Source: Alphaproteobacteria bacterium (GTDB lineage Bacteria; Pseudomonadota; Alphaproteobacteria; Rickettsiales; UBA6187). From it: a stretch of 5,342 nucleotides of DNA. Shown here piece by piece: positions 1 through 5,342 of the stretch. Below the pieces are notes generated by a model. The model saw nothing but the letters and a program-made list of their open reading frames with translations. It did not search any database and was not told where the DNA came from. The stretch covers positions 1 through 5,342 of the forward strand of contig JAJRPW010000187.1 in the NCBI GenBank assembly GCA_024280585.1, given 5' to 3'. Position 1 is the stretch's first letter, and each line of letters begins with the position of its first letter. The translations under genes and the position numbers were made by a program.

Positions 1-531
1 CAAAATTAGCTCGCGCACCTTACGCTTTATGGTTCTGTCCGGTGATAAAAACACGACTTTCGCCAGTTGCTGGGTGATGGTGCTGCCGCCCTGAACCACT
101 CGCCCTTCTTTGAAATTTGTATAAAAAGCGCGCAGCAAACCTCTGTAATCCACCCCGCCATGTTCAAAAAAGCGCCGGTCTTCCGTTGATAAAACCGCAT
201 CAATCAGATGATGAGGCAATTGATGGAAAAAAACATATTCGCCATATAAATTGCCAACATTGGCGATTAATTCGCCATTATTTGCCAGGACTTTTATATT
301 CGGCGTGCGTACATCCTCGTTTAATTTATCGACATTGGGCAAATCATAAGCGAAATACATCACCAGCATAGTTACGCCAATAGCCGCCCATATTCCGGCA
401 ATAAACAGCCATTTAAACAGCCATTTTGAAAGAGAAAATTTCTTTTTGCGCTTTCTTTTCTTTTTGAAAAGCTCCAAAAATGGATTTTTTTTCTTAACCG
501 CCTTTCTGCGCCTGCGTTTTTTTGGAGCCAT
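1..531 (-). CDS. Class A penicillin-binding protein (PBP1A-like), N-terminal part, cut by window edge
   Basis: This is a bifunctional peptidoglycan synthase of the class A PBP family; such proteins polymerise lipid II with a GT51 glycosyltransferase domain and cross-link peptides with a C-terminal transpeptidase domain. Only the first 177 residues are here, with no stop before position 1, so the transpeptidase part is not seen. Residues 4-31 are very rich in Lys and Arg (cytoplasmic tail) and residues about 37-62 form one membrane helix. The GT51 motifs follow: TEDRRFFEHGGVD (116-128) with catalytic Glu117, QGGSTITQQLAK (147-158), and RKVRE (170-174) with the second conserved Glu at 174. The 57-residue distance between the two Glu matches E. 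coli PBP1b (E233/E290). Motif 2 normally ends in KN; here it is KV. The start is the ATG complementary to 529-531: an in-frame TAA lies three codons upstream and the next Met is inside the membrane helix. The AAGAGA before the start is a poor, close ribosome site. It is transcribed away from topA. PBP1A versus another class A type cannot be settled from this fragment. Confidence 0.93.
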   Translation of the reverse strand, partial: MAPKKRRRRKAVKKKNPFLELFKKKRKRKKKFSLSKWLFKWLFIAGIWAAIGVTMLVMYFAYDLPNVDKLNEDVRTPNIKVLANNGELIANVGNLYGEYVFFHQLPHHLIDAVLSTEDRRFFEHGGVDYRGLLRAFYTNFKEGRVVQGGSTITQQLAKVVFLSPDRTIKRKVRELIL

Positions 532-562
532 AATCTCTTACAAAAATATTGTCAATGCCATC

Positions 563-590
563 ACTATAATCATGTCCGCGATCTTTTAAA
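563..590 (-). promoter_or_regulatory. Possible sigma70-type promoter for the PBP gene
   Basis: On the minus strand, TTTAAA (590-585) and TATAGT (568-563) are separated by 16 bases. They would start transcription around 555-557 and leave a leader of about 25 bases before the PBP start. The -10 box is good (5 of 6) and the -35 box moderate (4 of 6). In AT-rich DNA such matches arise by chance, so this is only a candidate, supported by its placement upstream of a gene that must have a promoter on this side. Confidence 0.3.
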
Positions 591-715
591 GCTCTAAAAA
601 TTGATAATCTAAATCGAGCTCAAGCCATAGCGTTTTCAGGATTATCCTACAAACAGGGCAACCGCATCTAAATTATATTGATATTTTTGCTACTAAATAA
701 AGACGTTTATGTTCG

Positions 716-758
716 TCATACTGCGGTGCTCTTTCATACTGCGGCTTGACCGCAGTAT
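716..758. repeat. Perfect 9-bp hairpin with duplicated left arm
   Basis: ATACTGCGG (736-744) and CCGCAGTAT (750-758) form a perfect 9-bp stem around the 5-base loop CTTGA. The left arm is also present as a direct duplicate: TCATACTGCGG occurs at 716-726 and again at 734-744, 18 bases apart. The core resembles the palindromic 'gcggcttgaccgc' repeat cores seen between genes in many alphaproteobacteria, which is recalled family knowledge and not something the window proves. Either copy of the left arm could pair with 750-758. Confidence 0.6.
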
Positions 759-785
759 CCAAGAAAACAAATCATCATTATAATA

Positions 786-801
786 AGTATCCTTGGATAC
801 T
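786..801. repeat. Short perfect palindrome AGTATCC-TT-GGATACT
   Basis: AGTATCC (786-792) and GGATACT (795-801) are a 7-bp inverted repeat with a 2-base centre. The right arm is shared with the 12-bp pair 752-763/792-803, so the local 7-bp fold and the longer-range 12-bp fold exclude each other. It is part of the 685-818 element. Such a small loop is unlikely in RNA, so the palindrome may matter more at the DNA level or simply reflect how the element was assembled. Confidence 0.45.
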
Positions 802-993
802 GCTATCTAGTAGCAAAATGAAAAAAAAGCTGAGGTTCCAAGTGAAGTAGTAACTAAAAGTTCAGTATCAGTATGGAATAACTTTAAATCTAGACTTAGC
901 GGGCCAAGAGTTGGTGGAAGGGGATGACGGCTTACACAACTGTTAAAAATAATACGTAAGGTGAATTAGATAAATCAAAACTTAAAAAATACC

Positions 994-1019
994 AAGGCTC
1001 CTATTTAGGAGCCTTTTTT
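994..1019 (+). terminator. Strong rho-independent terminator without an obvious gene in front
   Basis: GGCTCCTA (996-1003) pairs perfectly with TAGGAGCC (1006-1013), is extended by AA/TT at the base, and is followed directly by six T (1014-1019). This is a textbook intrinsic terminator for plus-strand transcription. The opposite strand has a much less regular T-run after the stem, so plus-strand use is favoured. No gene ends upstream of it on this strand: the PBP gene runs the other way and topA starts after it. It may close an unrecognised small RNA, be a relic of a lost gene, or insulate topA from transcription entering from the repeat region. I see no upstream segment that would form a competing antiterminator. 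Confidence 0.85.
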
Positions 1020-1040
1020 ATGCATTAATTTAAGTGACGA

Positions 1041-1069
1041 TTGCAAAAAGTAATTTTTGTATATATAAG
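1041..1069 (+). promoter_or_regulatory. Sigma70-type promoter for topA (and probably argJ-metX)
   Basis: TTGCAA (1041-1046) and TATAAG (1064-1069) are separated by exactly 17 bases, the optimal spacing. Transcription would begin around 1076 and give a leader of about 30 bases. It lies just after the terminator at 994-1019 and just before topA, which is where the promoter is expected. topA promoters respond to supercoiling in several bacteria; nothing in this sequence proves that here. Confidence 0.65.
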
Positions 1070-1106
1070 ATAAACCCGTGCATCTTGAAAATGGAAAAAC
1101 TGCCTT

Positions 1107-3629
1107 ATGAAATTAGTTATCGTTGAGTCGCCGGCAAAAGCCAAAACAATCAATAAATATCTAGGGAAAGACTATTATGTCCTGGCCTCGTTCGGACATA
1201 TTCGAGATCTGCCATCAAAAAATGGCTCGGTGCGTCCCGAAGAAGATTTCGCGATGGATTATGAAATCTCATCACAATCGACAAAACATGTCAAAGCCAT
1301 TGCCGACGCGGTGAAAACTGCCGAAACTATATATCTTGCAACTGACCCCGACCGTGAGGGAGAGGCGATTTCATGGCATATTGTTGAGGCATTAAAAAAA
1401 CGTAAAGCATTGAAGAAAAGCGTTGAAGTACAACGGGTTGTCTTCCATGAAATTACTAAGAAAGCTGTGACCAACGCAATAAATAACCCGCGTGACATAG
1501 ACATGGATCTGGTGAACGCCCAGCAAGCTAGACGCGCGCTGGATTATCTTGTTGGCTTCACATTATCCCCGATTTTATGGCGTAAATTGCCGGGCAGCCG
1601 CTCGGCTGGTCGTGTACAATCCGTTGCACTGCGGTTGATTTGCGAGCGTGAGGACGATATTGAGAAGTTCATTTCGCGCGAGTATTGGGATATTAAATTA
1701 GCCCTGCAAACGCCAAACAATAAGGCCTTTATCGCAAGAATAACCCATGTAAGCGGCAATAAATTAGGGCAGTTTGACATCGTTAATGAAAATGCTGCCG
1801 GCGATATAGTAAAAATCCTGGAAACCAAGGATTACACGGTTAAAAAAATCGAGAAAAAACAATCCAGAAGGAATCCGCAACCGCCTTTTACCACCTCATC
1901 ATTGCAGCAAGAGGCCTCAAGAAAACTAGGCTTTGGCGCTAAAAAAACCATGCAAATCGCCCAGAAATTATACGAAGGAATCGACTTGGGCGGCGAAACT
2001 GTTGGTTTGATCACATATATGCGTACTGATGGCGTGACAGTGGCTAAAGAAGCGTTGGATGCAACCAGAGGACTGATCGGTCAACAATATGGTGATAATT
2101 ATGTTCCGGCTAAGCCGCGGGAATATGTAACAAAAGCGAAGAATGCACAAGAGGCGCATGAGGCTATTCGGCCGACGGATGTTGCGAGAAAGCCTGGCGA
2201 CATGCAGAATCACCTGGATAATGACCAGTATCGTTTATATGACCTTGTTTGGAAGAGAATGGTGTCCAGCCAAATGGAATCGGCGATTTTGGATCAGGTT
2301 GTTATTGATATTAAGGCATCGGACTCTTATGCAACCGCCCGCGCCAACGGCTCAACCATCCGTTTTGACGGGTTTTATAAGGTTTATAAAGAGGGCAAAG
2401 ACGACGCCAAGGATGATGATGAGGGCAAAATCCTACCTCCTATGCAGGAAAAAGATGCGCTGGGCTTGGATAAAGTCAACCCTGAACAGCATTTTACACA
2501 ACCACCGCCGCGATATACTGAGGCGAGCCTGGTGAAGCGGCTGGAAGAATTAGGAATTGGTAGACCGTCCACCTATGCAAGTATTATCTCCGTATTGCAG
2601 GATCGTGATTATGTGGTTATAGAGAAAAAACGTTTCGTAGCAGCAGATCGCGGGCGAATAGTTACTGCATTTTTATCCAGCTTTTTTGAAAAATATGTGC
2701 AATATGATTTTACCGCCAATTTGGAAGAGGAATTAGACCATGTTTCCGCCGGAAAAATGGATTGGAAAGATTTATTGCGTAATTTCTGGGGCGATTTTAA
2801 CGCCAATATCGAGCAGGTAAAAGAGCGAACAATCACGGAAGTTATCACAGAATTAAACAAGCTTTTGGCGCATTATTTATTCCCCAAAGACGAAAATGGT
2901 GAGCCGGATCGCAAATGTCCGACTTGCGATGATGGTAAATTAAGCCTGAAAATGGGCAAATTTGGATCATTTTTAGGATGCTCAAACTACCCGGATTGTA
3001 AATACACCAAGCAATTAGGGTCCGGCGCAGAAGATGGCGAAGGCAATCCCGAGGCCAATGAGCCGCGGGTTCTTGGAAAAGACCCGGAAACCGAACTTGA
3101 TATAACCGTTCGCAAAGGTCCATTTGGCTTTTATTTCCAAGTTGGAGAGGGCGACAAAGAGAACAAACCCAAACGCGTTGGAATCCCCAAAGGCACTGAC
3201 ATTGAAGGGATTACGCTGGAATATGCGATGGGATTATTGTCGCTGCCAAGACGAGTTGGAAAACACCCGGAGACGGACAAGGTGATCGCCGCCGGTATCG
3301 GGCGCTTCGGCCCATATTTACGCTATGACGGCAAATTTACGTCGCTCAAAGAAGACGATGTCATGACAATTGGCATCAACAGAGCCGTCACCGTTATCGC
3401 CGAAAACGTCAAAGGCAAAGCGGTTGAACCACTGCGAGTCGTGGGAAAACACCCGGAATCCGGGGACGAAATCGCTGTATTTGACGGGCGTTACGGACCG
3501 TATGTTAAACATAAAAAAGTCAATGCATCACTGCCTAATGGCACCGGAGTCGATGATGTGACGATCGAACAGGCCGTGGAATTATTGGAAAAACAAGCGG
3601 CAAAAAAGAAAGTTAAAAAGAAGAAATAA
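1107..3629 (+). CDS. topA: DNA topoisomerase I (type IA)
   Basis: Cytoplasmic type IA topoisomerase that relaxes negative supercoils by cutting one strand through a 5'-phosphotyrosine link, using Mg2+. The 840-residue protein is complete. Residues 1-115 are the TOPRIM domain: MKLVIVESPAKAKTI with Glu7, and the acidic triad in DPDREGEAIS (Asp80, Asp82, Glu84). SAGRVQS (166-172) is a conserved core motif, and LITYMRTDG (301-309) carries the catalytic Tyr304 and Arg306. ELGIGRPSTYASII (481-494) is another core signature. The C-terminus has one zinc ribbon (Cys604, Cys607, Cys625, Cys631), then three repeats of the RVxGKHPET...GPYGPYV type near 654-680, 715-747 and 777-809, and a Lys-rich tail (833-840). 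E. coli TopA has more zinc fingers; the one-ribbon-plus-repeats form is usual in alphaproteobacteria and many other bacteria. The start is fixed by the canonical N-terminus; GGAAAA (1093-1098) is the ribosome site, 8 bases upstream. No active-site residue is missing. Confidence 0.98.
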   Translation: MKLVIVESPAKAKTINKYLGKDYYVLASFGHIRDLPSKNGSVRPEEDFAMDYEISSQSTKHVKAIADAVKTAETIYLATDPDREGEAISWHIVEALKKRKALKKSVEVQRVVFHEITKKAVTNAINNPRDIDMDLVNAQQARRALDYLVGFTLSPILWRKLPGSRSAGRVQSVALRLICEREDDIEKFISREYWDIKLALQTPNNKAFIARITHVSGNKLGQFDIVNENAAGDIVKILETKDYTVKKIEKKQSRRNPQPPFTTSSLQQEASRKLGFGAKKTMQIAQKLYEGIDLGGETVGLITYMRTDGVTVAKEALDATRGLIGQQYGDNYVPAKPREYVTKAKNAQEAHEAIRPTDVARKPGDMQNHLDNDQYRLYDLVWKRMVSSQMESAILDQVVIDIKASDSYATARANGSTIRFDGFYKVYKEGKDDAKDDDEGKILPPMQEKDALGLDKVNPEQHFTQPPPRYTEASLVKRLEELGIGRPSTYASIISVLQDRDYVVIEKKRFVAADRGRIVTAFLSSFFEKYVQYDFTANLEEELDHVSAGKMDWKDLLRNFWGDFNANIEQVKERTITEVITELNKLLAHYLFPKDENGEPDRKCPTCDDGKLSLKMGKFGSFLGCSNYPDCKYTKQLGSGAEDGEGNPEANEPRVLGKDPETELDITVRKGPFGFYFQVGEGDKENKPKRVGIPKGTDIEGITLEYAMGLLSLPRRVGKHPETDKVIAAGIGRFGPYLRYDGKFTSLKEDDVMTIGINRAVTVIAENVKGKAVEPLRVVGKHPESGDEIAVFDGRYGPYVKHKKVNASLPNGTGVDDVTIEQAVELLEKQAAKKKVKKKK

Positions 3630-3630
3630 C
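3618..3630 (+). promoter_or_regulatory. argJ ribosome site inside the topA lysine-tail codons
   Basis: AAGAAG (3618-3623) lies 7 bases before the argJ ATG and is the only purine-rich Shine-Dalgarno-like sequence available. It is made of the last lysine codons of topA, and the topA TAA (3627-3629) is one base from the argJ start. Ribosomes finishing topA would therefore be placed on the argJ start, which suggests translational coupling. The match to AGGAGG is only partial (4 of 6). Confidence 0.5.
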
Positions 3631-4857
3631 ATGGATATATCACCACTTGCGCCGAAAAATTTTCCTGATATGCCGCCCATTGACGGGGTAAAATTGGCAA
3701 CAAAATCTTGTGGGATAAAATATGAAAACCGCGCCGATCTTTTAATCGCAGAACTTGCTGAAAACACTGTGGTTGCTGGTGTTTTTACAAAATCAAAAAC
3801 CGCAAGCGCTAACATAATCTGGGGCAAACAGGTTCTATATCACGGCAAAGCCAGGGTTTTGGTTGTAAATGCCGGCAATGCAAATACGTTTAACGGCAAA
3901 TGCGGCGAAGATTCAGTTGACCGTATAGTCAAATCTATTGCAGAAGATTGGAACTGCCCAAAAGAAGAGATTTATCCTTGCGCGACGGGTGTTATAGGCG
4001 AACCATTGCCTGATAATTTAATCACTGATGCTTTATCATCGTTGAAAAATAATCTGACCGATAATATCTGGCAAGATGCGGCAAAAGCAATTACCACAAC
4101 CGATACATATACAAAAGGCAGCACAAGAACCGCTAAAATCGGCGATGTGGAGGTAAAAATCAACGGAATTGCTAAGGGTTCTGGCATGATTGCGCCGGAT
4201 ATGGCGACAATGCTGGCCTATATTTTCACCGACGCGGTGATGGACAAAGATGTGCTGCAAGAAATTTTCAGCAACGCAATTGACCGATCGTTCAATTCGA
4301 TCACAGTTGATAGCGATACTTCAACCAGTGACACGGCGCTTGTTTTTGCTACAGGAAAGGCACAAAATGACTTGATCAACAAAGCATCCGCTCCAAAACT
4401 GGATGATTTTAAAGAAAAATTATACGAAGTTGTATTGGATTTGGCACATCAAATTGTAAAAGACGGTGAAGGTGCAACCAAATTCGTTAAGATCGATGTA
4501 ACGGGTGCAGAAGATGACAAAGCGGCAAAAATAATAGCCCTGTCAATCGCCAATTCACCTCTGGTTAAGACGGCAATGGCAGGGGAAGACGCCAATTGGG
4601 GACGGATTGTTATGGCCGTTGGCAAAGCCGGAGAAAAAGCCGATCGCGATAAAATAACCGTAAGCATGGGCGGAATCATAATCGCCAAAGATGGTCAGTT
4701 AAACCCGGACTATGTAGAGGCGAATGTGACCGCGCATATGCAAGGCCAAAATGTAGAAATCGCAACCGATGTCGGCATCGCAGGCGGCAAAGCGACAGTT
4801 TGGACATGCGACCTAACACACGGATATATAAGCATTAATGCTGATTATCGCAGCTAA
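3631..4857 (+). CDS. argJ: Ornithine acetyltransferase / glutamate N-acetyltransferase ArgJ
   Basis: ArgJ moves the acetyl group from N2-acetylornithine to glutamate, closing the cyclic route of arginine synthesis; bifunctional members also make N-acetylglutamate from acetyl-CoA. The 408-residue protein is full length. It starts with the family-typical SPLAPKNFPDMPPIDGVKLAT. CATGVIGEPL (117-126) provides the oxyanion-hole pair Thr119-Gly120. KGSGMIAPDMATML (182-195) is the autocleavage site: the precursor is expected to cut between Ala192 and Thr193, leaving Thr193 as the N-terminal nucleophile of the beta chain (193-408). Lys182, Glu280 (in DGEGATKF), Asn403 and the terminal Ser408 line up with known substrate-binding positions of the M. 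tuberculosis enzyme (Lys189, Glu280, Asn399, Thr404). Whether it is mono- or bifunctional cannot be read from the sequence; presence or absence of argA/argE elsewhere would tell. It starts 1 base after the topA stop and is followed by metX after 15 bases, so it is probably cotranscribed with both. Confidence 0.97.
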   Translation: MDISPLAPKNFPDMPPIDGVKLATKSCGIKYENRADLLIAELAENTVVAGVFTKSKTASANIIWGKQVLYHGKARVLVVNAGNANTFNGKCGEDSVDRIVKSIAEDWNCPKEEIYPCATGVIGEPLPDNLITDALSSLKNNLTDNIWQDAAKAITTTDTYTKGSTRTAKIGDVEVKINGIAKGSGMIAPDMATMLAYIFTDAVMDKDVLQEIFSNAIDRSFNSITVDSDTSTSDTALVFATGKAQNDLINKASAPKLDDFKEKLYEVVLDLAHQIVKDGEGATKFVKIDVTGAEDDKAAKIIALSIANSPLVKTAMAGEDANWGRIVMAVGKAGEKADRDKITVSMGGIIIAKDGQLNPDYVEANVTAHMQGQNVEIATDVGIAGGKATVWTCDLTHGYISINADYRS

Positions 4858-4872
4858 AAATACGGAATCAAC

Positions 4873-5342
4873 ATGACGCAAAAAACAAAAGAAAAATTCG
4901 GCCCAAAATATCGGAATATTGAAGTTGGCGACATTGTTTATCTGGCGAGGGATAAGCCGCTTACGCTTGATTGCGGCATGGAAATTTCTGATTTTCCAAC
5001 TGCTTACCAAACACATGGCGAGCTGAATGCGGATAAATCCAACGCGATTCTGGTATGCCATGGCTTAACTGGCGACCAATATATCGTCAATGACCATCCG
5101 GTGACGGGAAAACCCGGCTGGTGGCTAGATATAGTCGGTTCCGGCAAAATTTTAGATACGGATAAATATTTCGTGATATGCGCTAATGTGCTGGGCGGAT
5201 GCATGGGTACATACGGCCCAAAACATATCAATCCAGCGACAAAAAAGCCGTTTAATCTCGACTTTCCGGTTATAACCATCCGTGACATGGTAAACGCACA
5301 AAAATTATTGGTTGAGCATTTTGAAATTAAGCAGTTATTCAG
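4873..5342 (+). CDS. metX: Homoserine O-acetyltransferase MetX, N-terminal part, cut by window edge
   Basis: MetX is an alpha/beta-hydrolase-fold enzyme that acylates the hydroxyl of L-homoserine, classically with acetyl-CoA, as the first committed step to methionine. The frame runs open from the ATG at 4873 to the window end (156 codons plus 2 bases). Family hallmarks are clear: NAILVCHGLTGDQY (57-70), HPVTGKPGWW (75-84), DTDKYFVICANVLGGCMGTYGP (95-116) and LDFPVITIRDMVNAQKLL (129-146). The nucleophile Ser, usually in a GGSMGG motif soon after this point, and the Asp-His pair lie beyond the edge. The usual GGCxGSTGP loop reads GGCMGTYGP here. The start is supported by CGGAA (4863-4867) 5 bases upstream and by the expected length to the first conserved block. 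Some MetX-family enzymes use succinyl-CoA or act on serine, and the missing C-terminal two-thirds would be needed to exclude this. In many proteobacteria metW follows. Confidence 0.93.
   Translation, partial: MTQKTKEKFGPKYRNIEVGDIVYLARDKPLTLDCGMEISDFPTAYQTHGELNADKSNAILVCHGLTGDQYIVNDHPVTGKPGWWLDIVGSGKILDTDKYFVICANVLGGCMGTYGPKHINPATKKPFNLDFPVITIRDMVNAQKLLVEHFEIKQLF

Larger units (their letters stand above)
685..818. repeat. 134-bp nested inverted-repeat element (MITE-like or palindromic repeat)
   Basis: The outer ends are a perfect 11-bp inverted repeat, TTTTGCTACTA (685-695) and TAGTAGCAAAA (808-818); allowing one mismatch it extends inwards to 15 bp (685-699 with 804-818). Inside lies a second perfect 12-bp inverted pair, GCAGTATCCAAG (752-763) and CTTGGATACTGC (792-803), plus two smaller hairpins described in the next entries. 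There is no open reading frame of note and no obvious target-site duplication (flanks ATAT and TGAA differ). Short, coding-free, symmetric elements like this are usually non-autonomous transposon derivatives or interspersed palindromic repeats. Copy number elsewhere in the genome cannot be judged from this window. Confidence 0.6.
532..1106. other. Intergenic region between divergent PBP and topA genes
   Basis: This 575-base stretch has no gene that I can recognise. From left to right it holds a weak minus-strand promoter candidate near the PBP start, an AT-rich stretch with nothing identifiable (about 600-684), a nest of inverted repeats (685-818), a stretch of about 170 bases with only short open frames (819-993), a strong plus-strand terminator (994-1019) and the topA promoter (1041-1069). 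The longest plausible frame near the terminator is 814-927 (37 codons, no ATG), which resembles nothing I know. The size and content suggest a site of past insertion or gene loss, but that is inference. Confidence 0.7.

Noticed and set aside
117..371. 84-codon plus-strand open frame
   Set aside because: It lies antisense to the PBP coding region, which has clear GT51 motifs; the translation shows no family features.
527..555. Perfect TTGACA on the minus strand (555-550) as a -35 box for the PBP gene
   Set aside because: At 17 bases spacing the -10 would be TATGGC over the start codon, putting the transcript start inside the gene.
565..570. Perfect TATAAT on the plus strand
   Set aside because: No acceptable -35 at the right distance and no gene downstream to serve.
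538..573. Minus-strand 11-residue hydrophobic frame (MIIVMALTIFL) ending just before the PBP start, as a leader peptide
   Set aside because: No ribosome site is visible, it overlaps the candidate -10 box, and hydrophobic short frames are frequent in AT-rich DNA.
818..850. Ten-codon frame ATG AAA AAA AAG ... TAG beside the repeat element
   Set aside because: Too short, no ribosome site, and its ATG follows directly on the inverted-repeat end.
532..1106. tRNA, riboswitch or CRISPR array in the intergenic region
   Set aside because: No cloverleaf with a T-loop GGTTCRA pattern in place, no recognisable aptamer, and no regularly spaced repeats.
2143..2535. 130-codon plus-strand open frame inside topA
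   Set aside because: It is an out-of-frame shadow of the topA core, where topA itself shows continuous conserved sequence.
5004..5288. 94-codon minus-strand open frame at the right end
   Set aside because: It is antisense to metX, whose frame is supported by several conserved blocks.

Overview
The window looks like ordinary chromosomal sequence from an AT-leaning (roughly 40-45% G+C by eye) Gram-negative bacterium, most probably an alphaproteobacterium. This placement is an inference. It rests on the style of the TopA C-terminus (one zinc ribbon followed by GPYGPYV-type repeats and a lysine tail), the ArgJ and MetX sequences, and a palindromic intergenic repeat of a kind common in alphaproteobacterial genomes. 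Complete-looking arginine and methionine biosynthesis genes argue against a strongly reduced obligate intracellular parasite.

Layout. Positions 1-531 on the minus strand hold the first 177 residues of a class A penicillin-binding protein (PBP1A-like): a basic cytoplasmic tail, one membrane helix and the start of a GT51 glycosyltransferase domain. Its C-terminal part lies outside the window. Positions 532-1106 are intergenic. They contain a weak promoter candidate for the PBP gene, a compact nest of inverted repeats (685-818) resembling a small non-autonomous element or palindromic repeat, a stretch with no recognisable gene, a strong plus-strand intrinsic terminator (994-1019) with no clear gene in front of it, and a good sigma70-type promoter (1041-1069) for topA.

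From 1107 to the right edge three genes run in the same direction with almost no gaps: topA (DNA topoisomerase I, complete), argJ (ornithine/glutamate acetyltransferase, complete, 1 nt after the topA stop) and metX (homoserine O-acetyltransferase, 15 nt after the argJ stop, cut by the window end). The spacing and the absence of a terminator suggest one transcript from the topA promoter. The products have unrelated jobs: DNA supercoil relaxation, acetyl recycling in arginine synthesis, and acyl activation of homoserine for methionine synthesis.

I found no convincing undescribed system. The parts worth a second look are the nested inverted-repeat element, the orphan terminator with the unexplained stretch before it, the topA-argJ-metX linkage, and two small deviations from family motifs in the PBP and MetX.
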